A DNA stretch of 64,000 nt from Anaeromicrobium sediminis (lineage in GTDB: Bacteria > Bacillota > Clostridia > Peptostreptococcales > Thermotaleaceae), in assembly GCF_002270055.1 (NCBI RefSeq), contig NZ_NIBG01000006.1, positions 124,001-188,000 of the forward strand. The letters run 5' to 3'. The notes below the pieces were generated by a model that was not told the origin of the DNA, ran no database searches, and saw only the letters and a list, made by a program, of their open reading frames with translations. This document shows positions 1 to 8,721 of the stretch, piece after piece; within the stretch, counting starts at the first letter, position 1; every line of letters starts with the position of its first letter. A program made the position numbers and the translations under genes.

Positions 1-527
1 ACTATTCAACTCAAGTAGAGCAAGGATTAGCAATTGAGCGTGTAGCTATAATCCAACAAGGAAACTGGGTATATGGTGGAGTTAAGAGTATAGATGAAAA
101 GGTAGCAGATAACTTAGCAATTTTACCAATGCCAGTTGTAGGAGCTAAAGAAGATTCAATTCCAGTGGGAGTTCCAATGCATTGGGCAATCAACAAGGAT
201 AGTGATGATGCTTCTAAGGCAGCAGCTAAAGATTTCTTAAACTGGTTATACACTTCTGAAAAGGGAAAAGATTATGTAGTTAACAAGTTCTATTTCATTC
301 CTGCATTTAAAGGATATGAAAACTTTGAGCCACAGGACTCATTAGGAAAAGCAGTTAAAGCCTATGCTGAAGCTGGAAAGACTGTTCCTTGGGTATTCAT
401 GGGATATCCTACAGGATGGGGAATGGATATGTTAGGAGCAAATATTCAAAAGTATTTAGCAGGAGAAATGACTTGGGATGAATTAATTAAAGACTCTCAA
501 GAAAGATGGACAAAGGAAAGAAGTTAA
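1..527 (+). CDS. Sugar ABC transporter substrate-binding protein, C-terminal part
   Basis: This is the 3' end of a gene whose reading frame (codons from base 3) is open to the left edge, so about 175 C-terminal residues are visible. It resembles family 1 extracellular solute-binding proteins: alternating aromatic and charged segments, a PVGVPMHWAINKDSDD stretch, and a C-terminal helix ending near GEMTWDELIKDSQERW, which is usual for maltose/multiple-sugar binding lipoproteins. The signal peptide would lie outside the window. Two MalF/MalG-type permeases and a GH31 alpha-glucosidase follow on the same strand, so an alpha-glucoside or maltodextrin ligand is likely. No ATPase gene is visible; such importers often share an MsmX/MalK-type ATPase encoded elsewhere. 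The ligand itself is inferred only from context. Confidence 0.88.
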   Translation, partial: YSTQVEQGLAIERVAIIQQGNWVYGGVKSIDEKVADNLAILPMPVVGAKEDSIPVGVPMHWAINKDSDDASKAAAKDFLNWLYTSEKGKDYVVNKFYFIPAFKGYENFEPQDSLGKAVKAYAEAGKTVPWVFMGYPTGWGMDMLGANIQKYLAGEMTWDELIKDSQERWTKERS

Positions 528-540
528 TAATCTAAAAAAA

Positions 541-560
541 GAGGGGGAGAGTTCCCCCTC
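541..560 (+). terminator. Hairpin between binding-protein and permease genes (attenuator-like)
   Basis: A perfect 8-bp GC-rich stem (GAGGGGGA / TCCCCCTC) with a 4-base loop lies just after the binding-protein stop and 8 bases before the AAGGAGG of the next gene. Only a weak T-rich stretch follows. Such hairpins often stabilise the upstream mRNA or partly terminate, giving more binding protein than permease. The functional reading is inferred. Confidence 0.65.
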
Positions 561-580
561 GTTTAATAAGGAGGCTACTG

Positions 581-1447
581 ATGAAAACTTCAAAGGGTTG
601 GTTTAGTATTTTCGTAGGGCCTATATTATTTGCATTTATTGTAGTAGTAATTATCCCTATGTTTATGGGAGTATATTATTCATTCACTTCTTGGAATGGA
701 ATAAACAATAATGCCACATGGGTAGGTTTGAAAAATTATGTAGAAATATTCACAGAAGATAAAGAATTTTTAGATGTATTTTTATTCACAGCAAAATTTG
801 CAATTGTATCTGTAATAAGTATTAATTTAATAGGATTTTTATTGGCCTTACTTGTAACAAAAGGACTTAAAGTAAGTAACTTCCTAAGAAGTGCATTTTT
901 CTTACCAAATTTAATTGGTGGTCTTATATTAGGATTCATATGGCAGTTTATATTCACCAAGGGCTTTGATGCTGTAGGAGCAAAGCTTGGAATTGAATTT
1001 TTAAGAGGATGGCTTGCAGATACGCAGACAGGATTTTGGGGACTTGTCATATTAATGTCTTGGCAAATGTCCGGATATATGATGGTCATATATATAGCAG
1101 CACTGCAAAACATACCAGACTCACTACTAGAAGCTGCAGAAATAGATGGAGCCGGAAGTTTTGAAAAATTAATTCATATTACTATACCTCTTGTAGCTCC
1201 AGCATTTACTATAGGGTTGTTTTTAACACTATCTAACTCCTTTAAGTTATATGATCAAAACTTATCCTTAACAGGTGGAGGTCCATATAATTCTACTCAA
1301 ATGCTTGCCATGAATATATATAATACGGCATTTAAATTTAATGACTTTGGATTAGCTCAGGCTAAGGCTGTAATATTCTTAATTACAGTGGCAGCAATAT
1401 CAATAACCCAAATTTATTATAGTAAGAAGAAGGAGGTTGAAATGTAA
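581..1447 (+). CDS. Sugar ABC transporter permease, MalF/UgpA type
   Basis: This 288-residue membrane protein has about six hydrophobic segments; the first spans roughly residues 8-30. Near residues 185-215 it carries the cytoplasmic EAA loop that contacts the ATPase (EAAEIDGAGSFEKLIHITIP). It forms the membrane channel together with the next gene product. The ATG start sits 7 bases after an AAGGAGG site. The stop codon overlaps the start of the next permease by one base (TAATG), which implies translational coupling. Family membership is clear; the substrate (maltodextrin or another alpha-glucoside) is inferred from the glucosidase and glucanotransferase genes downstream. Confidence 0.93.
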   Translation: MKTSKGWFSIFVGPILFAFIVVVIIPMFMGVYYSFTSWNGINNNATWVGLKNYVEIFTEDKEFLDVFLFTAKFAIVSVISINLIGFLLALLVTKGLKVSNFLRSAFFLPNLIGGLILGFIWQFIFTKGFDAVGAKLGIEFLRGWLADTQTGFWGLVILMSWQMSGYMMVIYIAALQNIPDSLLEAAEIDGAGSFEKLIHITIPLVAPAFTIGLFLTLSNSFKLYDQNLSLTGGGPYNSTQMLAMNIYNTAFKFNDFGLAQAKAVIFLITVAAISITQIYYSKKKEVEM

Positions 1448-2265
1448 TGAAGAATAAAAACAAACTTTCATTATGGATAATATCTATTTTAAGTGGATTA
1501 CTATTTTTATCTCCTTTTTATATAGTTTTAACAAACTCTTTTAAAACTCAAAAGGGTATATTCACTGATGTAATGGGATTACCAAAGGATTTTTTCACTA
1601 CAAACAATTATGTGGAAGCTTTTATAGCCTTAGATTTTGTTAAATCATTTACTAACTCATTATTAATTACAGTAGGTAGTAGTTTAATAATCATAGTCCT
1701 ATCTGCCATGGCAGCTTGGATGTTAGTGAGGACGAAGACTAAGTTAAGTAGTTTTTTATTCTTAGTATTTGCAGCAGCTATGCTTATACCTTTTCAATCT
1801 GTAATGCTACCACTTATTAACATAATGGGTAAAGTGGGATTGTTAAATCCAGGTGGACTTATGTTTATGTATCTTGGATTTGGATCTAGTTTATCAATAA
1901 TTTTATACCATGGATTCATAAAGGGAATTCCTAAAGAGTTAGAAGAAGCAGCAACAATAGATGGATGTAATAAGCTTCAAGTATTTTTCTATATTATATT
2001 CCCATTATTAAAGCCAATTACAGTGACTGTATCCATATTAAATGTTATGTGGATTTGGAACGATTTCCTATTACCACAATTAGTGATAAATGATCCTAAG
2101 TGGCATACAATACCTCTTAAGATGTTCTACTTCTTTGGACAATTCTCTAAGAGATGGGATCTAGCCCTAGCAGGACTAGTTATTGCAATGATACCAATAA
2201 TATTATTCTACTTTGTTGCACAAAAACACATTATTAAAGGGGTTACACAAGGTTCAATTAAATAG
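1447..2265 (+). CDS. Sugar ABC transporter permease, MalG/UgpE type
   Basis: This 272-residue inner-membrane permease has about six membrane segments, with an EAA loop near residues 175-205 (EEAATIDGCNKLQVFFYIIF). It pairs with the preceding permease, whose stop codon it overlaps by one base. The C-terminus (QKHIIKGVTQGSIK) is the characteristic end of MalG/LacG-type permeases. The gene is followed after only 12 bases by the alpha-glucosidase ATG, so import and hydrolysis are probably co-transcribed. The family is certain; the substrate is inferred from context. Confidence 0.94.
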   Translation: MKNKNKLSLWIISILSGLLFLSPFYIVLTNSFKTQKGIFTDVMGLPKDFFTTNNYVEAFIALDFVKSFTNSLLITVGSSLIIIVLSAMAAWMLVRTKTKLSSFLFLVFAAAMLIPFQSVMLPLINIMGKVGLLNPGGLMFMYLGFGSSLSIILYHGFIKGIPKELEEAATIDGCNKLQVFFYIIFPLLKPITVTVSILNVMWIWNDFLLPQLVINDPKWHTIPLKMFYFFGQFSKRWDLALAGLVIAMIPIILFYFVAQKHIIKGVTQGSIK

Positions 2266-2277
2266 AAAAAGGTGATT

Positions 2278-4431
2278 ATGGTGAAGGCATATAAAATTGA
2301 TGAAAAAATAATTAGATATACATTTGGAAAACCAGTAAATACAGATGCAGTAGTAGTAAGTGGAAAAGAGATAGACAAGAAGGAAATACCTTACGTGAAT
2401 ATTAATTGTAAGGAAAATTTATTAATCACATATAAGATGGACGACTCAGATATTGTATATGGATTAGGTCAAAATCAAAGGGGAATTAACAAAAGAGGCG
2501 GAATATATGAGAGCTTTTGTTCTGATGACCCTAATCATACTCCTAATAAAAAATCCTTATACGGAGCACACAATTTTATCATAGTAGAGGGTAGAGAAAA
2601 GTTTGGAATGTTTATAGATTACCCGGGAAAAGTAAAGTTTGATATAGGATTTACTCATAAAGAAAATTTAGAAATAAGTTTAGATGATAATAATGTACAT
2701 GTATATATTATTGAAGGTGAAAATTCTAAAGCCATAGTAAAGAGCTTTTTAAATATAATTGGTAGGGGTTATGTACCACCTAAATGGGCCTTTGGGTACC
2801 AACAATGTAGATGGAGTTACGAAGATAATAATGAAATAGAGGAAGTTGCTAATAAGTTTATTGAAAACAACATACCATGTGACACTATATATTTAGATAT
2901 AGATTACATGGAGAGATATAAGGATTTTACTGTAAGTGACAAAGCTTTTCCTGATTTTAGTAACTTTGTTAAGAAGATGAAAGATAAGGGATTTAGATTA
3001 ATTCCCATAATAGATGCAGGTGTAAAAATTGAAGAGGGTTATGAAGTTTATGAAGAGGGAATAAAAAACAATTATTTCTGTACTGATGAAAATGGTAAGC
3101 CCTTTGTGGCAGCAGTTTGGCCAGGAAAAGTACATTTTCCTGACTTCTTAAATAAGGACACAAGACTTTGGTTTGGATTAAAATATAAGACCCTTGTAGA
3201 TTGTGGTATAGAAGGATTTTGGAATGATATGAATGAACCTGCCATATTCTACACAGAAAGAGGAATAAAAGAAGCAATAGATAAGGCAAAGGAATCTGAG
3301 GGAAAGAACTTAGATATAGATACTTTCTTTGGACTTATGGACACTTTTAGGAATGTTAACAATAATGATGAAGACTACAAGGCCATGTATCACAATATGG
3401 ATGGAAAAAGATTAAATCACTATGATGTACACAATCTATATGGATACAACATGACAAGATCAGCAGCAGAGGGCTTTGAACATATAGATGAAAACAAAAG
3501 GTTTTTAATGTTCTCTAGATCTTCTTATATAGGAATGCATAGATACTCTGGAATTTGGACTGGAGACAATCATTCATGGTGGGATCACATTCTTTTAAAT
3601 TTAAAGATGATGCCTTCCCTAAGCATGTGTGGATTATTATATTCTGGTGCAGATACGGGAGGATTTAGTGAAGATGCCAACTCTCAATTATTAATAAGAT
3701 GGAATCAATTTAGCATGTTCACACCCCTTTACAGAAACCATGCAGCAAAGGGAACGAGAAGGCAAGAGCCATATGCCTTTGAGGAAGAAACTAAAGATAT
3801 ATTAAAAAATATGATTGAAATTAGATATAGTTTAATACCATATATCTATTCTGAATATATGAAAGCCATATTAAATAGGGATATGTATTTTATGCCTTTA
3901 TCCTTTGTCTATGGAGATGCCATGTCAAAGAGGGTGGAGAATCAACTTTTACTAGGAGATTCCTTAATGGTGGCTCCTGTATATGAAGAAAATAGTTTAG
4001 GTAGATATGTATATTTACCAGAGGATATGCTTTTATGGAAGGCTAGAAGATATGATGAAAGAAGTTATGAAGTAATGAAAAAGGGCCATGCATACATAGA
4101 TGTGCCTTTAGAAGAAGCACCAATATTTATTAGAAAAAATAAAATGCTAGTACTAGGAAATCCAGCTAAAAATGTAGATAGTATGGACAATTCTAGTGTA
4201 CATGTAATAGCATTTGTGGAACATAGGGCCACATATACATTATATGATGATGATGGATTAACTAAAGAATTTAAAGAAGGAAAATATTCTGAGATAGAAA
4301 TAGTTATAGAAAAGAAGGATGAGGATTTTGAAGTAACTATTGAAAACTTTGGTAATGAAGAGATTAAAACTATTAAGTTTGAAATTATAGATATGTCGGG
4401 AAATGTAATTGAGAAGACAGTTGAAGTATAG
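2278..4431 (+). CDS. Alpha-glucosidase, glycoside hydrolase family 31
   Basis: This cytoplasmic glycosidase of about 717 residues has no signal peptide and would release glucose from imported alpha-glucosides. The GH31 nucleophile motif FWNDMNEP places the nucleophile at Asp317, and the acid/base region IWTGDNHSWW places its Asp at about 430. A C-terminal beta domain follows, with the YDDDG motif common in this family. I prefer ATG 2278 over the in-frame GTG at 2272, because the AAAGGTG ribosome site lies immediately upstream of the ATG. Linkage preference (alpha-1,4, alpha-1,6 or alpha-1,3) cannot be read from the sequence. It is the last gene of the transporter operon before a structured intergenic element. 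Confidence 0.93.
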   Translation: MVKAYKIDEKIIRYTFGKPVNTDAVVVSGKEIDKKEIPYVNINCKENLLITYKMDDSDIVYGLGQNQRGINKRGGIYESFCSDDPNHTPNKKSLYGAHNFIIVEGREKFGMFIDYPGKVKFDIGFTHKENLEISLDDNNVHVYIIEGENSKAIVKSFLNIIGRGYVPPKWAFGYQQCRWSYEDNNEIEEVANKFIENNIPCDTIYLDIDYMERYKDFTVSDKAFPDFSNFVKKMKDKGFRLIPIIDAGVKIEEGYEVYEEGIKNNYFCTDENGKPFVAAVWPGKVHFPDFLNKDTRLWFGLKYKTLVDCGIEGFWNDMNEPAIFYTERGIKEAIDKAKESEGKNLDIDTFFGLMDTFRNVNNNDEDYKAMYHNMDGKRLNHYDVHNLYGYNMTRSAAEGFEHIDENKRFLMFSRSSYIGMHRYSGIWTGDNHSWWDHILLNLKMMPSLSMCGLLYSGADTGGFSEDANSQLLIRWNQFSMFTPLYRNHAAKGTRRQEPYAFEEETKDILKNMIEIRYSLIPYIYSEYMKAILNRDMYFMPLSFVYGDAMSKRVENQLLLGDSLMVAPVYEENSLGRYVYLPEDMLLWKARRYDERSYEVMKKGHAYIDVPLEEAPIFIRKNKMLVLGNPAKNVDSMDNSSVHVIAFVEHRATYTLYDDDGLTKEFKEGKYSEIEIVIEKKDEDFEVTIENFGNEEIKTIKFEIIDMSGNVIEKTVEV

Positions 4432-4461
4432 AAAAACTATGTCCAAGCAAAGTGTATCTAA

Positions 4462-4626
4462 ACTTACTGCGGTCATATAAATGAAAAATGTTTTATAAGG
4501 TAAGTCACTATCAGACTACAGGGTGTGAATATTATATTTACGATAGAAGGTTCATAATTGTTTGCAGCATAGGATGTTCTGATGTTCCACCTTATAAAAA
4601 TTTTTCATTCATATTTCCTTGTAAGT
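4462..4626 (+). repeat. Dispersed structured intergenic element, copy 1
   Basis: A segment of about 165 nt is shared with 25857-26022 and 28063-28225, all on the same strand. Its ends form an inverted repeat of about 38 bases (ACTTAC...ATAAGGT against ACCTTAT...GTAAGT). The core AAGTCACTATCAGACT and AGGATGTTCTGATGTTCC is conserved among copies. Weaker similarity continues about 15 bases to the left and about 40 to the right. Paired positions in the terminal stem change together between copies, which supports a folded RNA or DNA hairpin. Its function is unknown. It lies between the alpha-glucosidase and malQ. Confidence 0.85.
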
Positions 4627-4698
4627 AGCTAGGCTTTATAGAGTTTGAAAATAGTATGTCTATATAGATGTTATAAGAAGATGTAGGTGGGTGATAGG

Positions 4699-6171
4699 AT
4701 GAAAAGAAGTAGCGGAATTATAATGCATATAACATCATTACCAGGGAAATATGGTATAGGAACTTTTGGAAAGGAAGCTTTCGAATTTGTAGATTTCCTA
4801 TGTAAGGCGGGGCAAAGTTATTGGCAGATACTACCTATAGGATGTACGGGATATGGAGACTCACCATATCAATCCTTTTCAGCCTTTGCAGGGAATCCAT
4901 ACTTTATAGACTTTGATTTACTGAAGGATGAGGGTCTATTAAAAGAAGACGATTATAAGGATATAGACTTTGGACAAGATGTGGAATCTGTAGATTATGA
5001 AAAGATATTTTTTAATAAAATGCCAATACTAAAAAAGGCCTATAAAAAGGGTTATGAAAAGTATAGTTTAGAAATAGAAAGATTTAAGGAAGAAAAGTTT
5101 TGGGCTAAGGATTTTGCCCTATATATGGCAGTTAAAGGAACCTTTGACTTGGTAGAGTGGCAAAAGTGGGATGAAGATATAAAGCTTAGAAAAGAAGATG
5201 CCTTAGAAAGATACGAAAAAGAATTAAAGGATGAAATAGATTATTGGATTTTTTTACAGGTAATATTCTTTGAACAATGGACAAAACTCAAGTCATATGC
5301 TAATGAAAAGGGATTAAAGATAATAGGTGATATTCCAATTTATGTGGCAGCAGATAGTGCTGATGCTTGGGCTAATAGTGAAGTATTTTTACTTGATGAA
5401 GAAAAAAATCCTATTAAGGTGGCAGGATGCCCTCCTGATGCATTCTCAGCTACGGGACAGCTTTGGGGAAATCCAATTTACAGATGGGAATATTTAGATG
5501 GGACAGGATATAAGTGGTGGATAGACAGGATGAAGGGAAGTATAGACCTTTATGATGTCATAAGGATAGATCACTTTAGAGGTTTTGAATCCTATTGGCA
5601 AGTTCCATATGGTGAGGATACGGCCATAAATGGAGAATGGGTAAAGGGTCCTGGAATGAAACTTTTTAATGCTATTCAACAGGAAATGGGACATATAGAT
5701 GTAATAGCAGAAGATTTAGGTTATTTAACAGAGGAAGTTATAAAGTTTAGGGAAGATAGTGGCTATCCTGGAATGAAGGTATTACAATTTGCCTTTGACA
5801 CCAGGGAGGAGAGTGATTATCTACCTCACAATTATGATAAAAATTGTATAGTATACACGGGTACTCATGATAATGACACTGTAGCAGGATGGCTTGAAAA
5901 TGGAATAAAGGAAGATATAGAGTATTCTAAAAAATATTTAAAATTAAATAAAGATGAAGGGGAACATTGGGGATTTATTAGAGGTACTTGGAGTAGTGTA
6001 GGTAACCTGGCTATAGGACAAATGCAAGACTTCTTAGGTTTAGGAAGTAAATCCAGAATGAATATACCATCAACTATAGGTGGCAATTGGCAATGGAGAG
6101 TTAAAAAAGAAGACTTAACAAGGGATCTAGCTAAGAATATATACGATATGACTAAGTTGTATGGAAGGTAG
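4699..6171 (+). CDS. malQ: 4-alpha-glucanotransferase (amylomaltase, GH77)
   Basis: This enzyme of about 490 residues transfers alpha-1,4-glucan segments between maltodextrins, making longer chains for phosphorolysis. The N-terminus SSGIIMHITSLPGKYGIGT is typical of MalQ. The active-site motif VIRIDHFRG holds the nucleophile Asp near 291, AEDLGYLTEE holds the acid/base Glu near 338, and THDNDT holds the third carboxylate. ATG 4699 is chosen over the in-frame GTG at 4687 because MKRSSG is the usual family start and an AGGTGGGTG stretch precedes it. glgP follows after 8 bases, forming a maltodextrin-degrading pair. Confidence 0.96.
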   Translation: MKRSSGIIMHITSLPGKYGIGTFGKEAFEFVDFLCKAGQSYWQILPIGCTGYGDSPYQSFSAFAGNPYFIDFDLLKDEGLLKEDDYKDIDFGQDVESVDYEKIFFNKMPILKKAYKKGYEKYSLEIERFKEEKFWAKDFALYMAVKGTFDLVEWQKWDEDIKLRKEDALERYEKELKDEIDYWIFLQVIFFEQWTKLKSYANEKGLKIIGDIPIYVAADSADAWANSEVFLLDEEKNPIKVAGCPPDAFSATGQLWGNPIYRWEYLDGTGYKWWIDRMKGSIDLYDVIRIDHFRGFESYWQVPYGEDTAINGEWVKGPGMKLFNAIQQEMGHIDVIAEDLGYLTEEVIKFREDSGYPGMKVLQFAFDTREESDYLPHNYDKNCIVYTGTHDNDTVAGWLENGIKEDIEYSKKYLKLNKDEGEHWGFIRGTWSSVGNLAIGQMQDFLGLGSKSRMNIPSTIGGNWQWRVKKEDLTRDLAKNIYDMTKLYGR

Positions 6172-6179
6172 GGACATTC

Positions 6180-8555
6180 ATGTTAAACAAAGAAGCACTT
6201 AAGGATACTATGAAAAAAATTATTAAAATAGATTATGGAAAAACTCTAGAAAAGGCGAAGGATCATGAAAAGTATGTGGCCTTATCTAAGAGTATAATGG
6301 AGCAAATAGTAGATAGATGGATAGGTACAAAGGAAACTTATGAAGAAAGTAAAGAAGCCTATTATCTATCAGCAGAATTCCTAATGGGAAGGGCCCTAGG
6401 TAATAATCTAATAAACTTAGGTATTTACGAAGATGTAAAAGAATTATTAAATGAAATGAATATAGATATTAATAAAGTAGAAGAAATAGAAGAGGATGCA
6501 GGCCTTGGAAATGGTGGTCTTGGAAGATTGGCAGCTTGTTTTATGGATTCAGCGGCAACTTGTGATGTACCCCTAACAGGTTATGGAATAAGATATAGCC
6601 ATGGTATTTTTAGACAAAAGATAGTAGATGGATTTCAAGTGGAAAAGGGAGACAACTGGTTAAAATATGGTGATCCATGGTCTATAAGAAGAGAAGAAAA
6701 TACAGTTTTAGTTAGGTTTGCAGATCAAATAGTAAAAGCTATTCCCTACGATACTCCTGTAATTGGTTATGGAACTAATAATATTAATACTTTAAGATTA
6801 TGGCAATGTGAGCCTTTAGTGGACTTTGATTTTGAATTGTTCAACGAACAGAAATATGATGAGGCTGTAAGAGGAAAAAATAAGGCACAAGATATTTCTA
6901 GAGTATTATATCCAAATGATTCTAATGATGATGGTAAAATACTTAGATTAAAGCAACAATATTTCTTTGTGTCAGCATCACTACAAGACCTTATTAGAAA
7001 ACATAAGAGTCTAAATAGGGATTTACTAGATTTTGCTAAATACAACTCAGTTCAATTAAATGACACCCATCCAACGGTGGCCATACCTGAAATGATGAGG
7101 CTTCTAGTAGATGATGAAGAATTAAGTTGGGAAGATGCTTGGGAAGTAACGAGAAAGACCTTTGCTTATACTAACCATACTATCTTATCAGAAGCATTAG
7201 AAAAGTGGTGGAATGGATATTTTAAAAGAATACTACCTAGAATATATGAAATAATAGAAAAAATAGATGAAGAATTTATTAGAGAATTAAAGGCTAAGAA
7301 TTATGAAAAAGAAAAAATCGCAGAGATGAGAATTGTACGTGATGACATGATCAGAATGGCACACTTAGCCATCCATGGTACTTATGCTACAAATGGAGTT
7401 GCACAACTTCATACGGATATATTAAAGGAAACAGAGTTAAATGACTGGTATAAACTATATCCAGAAAGATTCCAAAATAAAACTAATGGTATAACTCCTA
7501 GACGATGGATAAGGCTTTGCAACAAAGAATTATCATCCCTTATTACAGAACTTTTAGGAACTGAAGAGTGGGTTAAAAATTTAGATTTATTAAAAAATCT
7601 AGAAAAATATGCTAATGATGAAGAACTGTTAGAAAGATTTTTATCAATTAAAGATGAAAAGAAAAGGGAATTGGCTTCTTATATAAAGAAGAATGAAGGT
7701 ATAGAAGTAGATGATAAGTCCATATTTGATATTCAAATAAAAAGACTTCATGAATATAAGAGACAATTATTAAAGGCCTTTTATATATTAGATCTATACT
7801 ATAGATTAAAGGAAAATCCAACTATGGACATAAATCCAAGGACCTTCATATTTGGGGCGAAAGCAGCACCTGGATATTTTAGGGCAAAGGGAATTATAAA
7901 GTTCATAAATGAGATTGCTAATTTAGTTAACAATGATAAAGAAGTGAATGAAAAAATAAAAATAATATTTGTGCAAAACTATAGGGTATCTTACGCTGAA
8001 AAACTATTCCCAGCAGCAGATGTATCAGAGCAAATATCCACAGCTGGAAAGGAAGCTTCTGGAACAGGAAACATGAAATTCATGTTAAACGGTACTCCAA
8101 CTTTAGGAACCTATGATGGAGCCAATGTGGAAATAGTGGCAGAGGCAGGAGAAGAAAATAACTTTATATTTGGACTTAGAGTAGAAGATATAAAAGAAAT
8201 GAAGGATTCATATGATCCAAAGAAATACTATGAAGAGATACCAGCCCTTAGGAGAGTGGTAGATACTTTAATAGATGGAACTTTTAGTGACGGTGGCACT
8301 GGAATGTTTTATGAATTATATACGTCATTACTAGAAGGGGCTAGCTGGCATACAGCAGATAATTATTTTATATTTGCAGATTTTAATATGTATAAAGATG
8401 CACAAGATGAAGTAGATAATGCCTATAAGGATAGATTAGAATGGGCAAAAAAATGTTGGTTAAACATGGCTAATGCTGGAAAATTCAGTAGTGATAGGAC
8501 TATACTTCAATATGCTAATGAAATTTGGAGTGTAGATCAAAATCCAATAAAATAA
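6180..8555 (+). CDS. glgP: Glycogen/maltodextrin phosphorylase
   Basis: This 791-residue PLP enzyme would release glucose-1-phosphate from alpha-1,4-glucans. Clear family marks are the N-terminal AEFLMGRALGNNLINLG, the GLGNGGLGRLAACF loop, and the C-terminal PLP-binding ASGTGNMKFMLNGTPTLG with the Schiff-base lysine at about residue 633. The length is normal for the glycogen phosphorylase family. The gene lies 8 bases after malQ and ends at a strong terminator, closing the carbohydrate operon. No glycogen synthesis genes are visible, so a maltodextrin phosphorylase role is favoured, but sequence alone does not separate the two. Confidence 0.95.
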   Translation: MLNKEALKDTMKKIIKIDYGKTLEKAKDHEKYVALSKSIMEQIVDRWIGTKETYEESKEAYYLSAEFLMGRALGNNLINLGIYEDVKELLNEMNIDINKVEEIEEDAGLGNGGLGRLAACFMDSAATCDVPLTGYGIRYSHGIFRQKIVDGFQVEKGDNWLKYGDPWSIRREENTVLVRFADQIVKAIPYDTPVIGYGTNNINTLRLWQCEPLVDFDFELFNEQKYDEAVRGKNKAQDISRVLYPNDSNDDGKILRLKQQYFFVSASLQDLIRKHKSLNRDLLDFAKYNSVQLNDTHPTVAIPEMMRLLVDDEELSWEDAWEVTRKTFAYTNHTILSEALEKWWNGYFKRILPRIYEIIEKIDEEFIRELKAKNYEKEKIAEMRIVRDDMIRMAHLAIHGTYATNGVAQLHTDILKETELNDWYKLYPERFQNKTNGITPRRWIRLCNKELSSLITELLGTEEWVKNLDLLKNLEKYANDEELLERFLSIKDEKKRELASYIKKNEGIEVDDKSIFDIQIKRLHEYKRQLLKAFYILDLYYRLKENPTMDINPRTFIFGAKAAPGYFRAKGIIKFINEIANLVNNDKEVNEKIKIIFVQNYRVSYAEKLFPAADVSEQISTAGKEASGTGNMKFMLNGTPTLGTYDGANVEIVAEAGEENNFIFGLRVEDIKEMKDSYDPKKYYEEIPALRRVVDTLIDGTFSDGGTGMFYELYTSLLEGASWHTADNYFIFADFNMYKDAQDEVDNAYKDRLEWAKKCWLNMANAGKFSSDRTILQYANEIWSVDQNPIK

Positions 8556-8579
8556 ATTTGTTCTCACTTAATTCCTTTA

Positions 8580-8618
8580 AAAATGTGATTAGGATTTTAT
8601 CCTAGTCACATTTTATTT
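8580..8618 (+). terminator. Rho-independent terminator after glgP
   Basis: A stem of about 16 bp (AAAATGTGATTAGGAT paired with ATCCTAGTCACATTTT, one G-U) with a two- to three-base loop is followed by ATTTTT. It ends the sugar-use operon. Confidence 0.88.
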
Positions 8619-8721
8619 TTACATATTAATGAACTTTAGGAAAAAAAGATTTATAATAGATATAAATGGTTAAAATTGAATATATAGGATTGTTTCAAAA
8701 TAGCATCTAATGGAGGGGAAT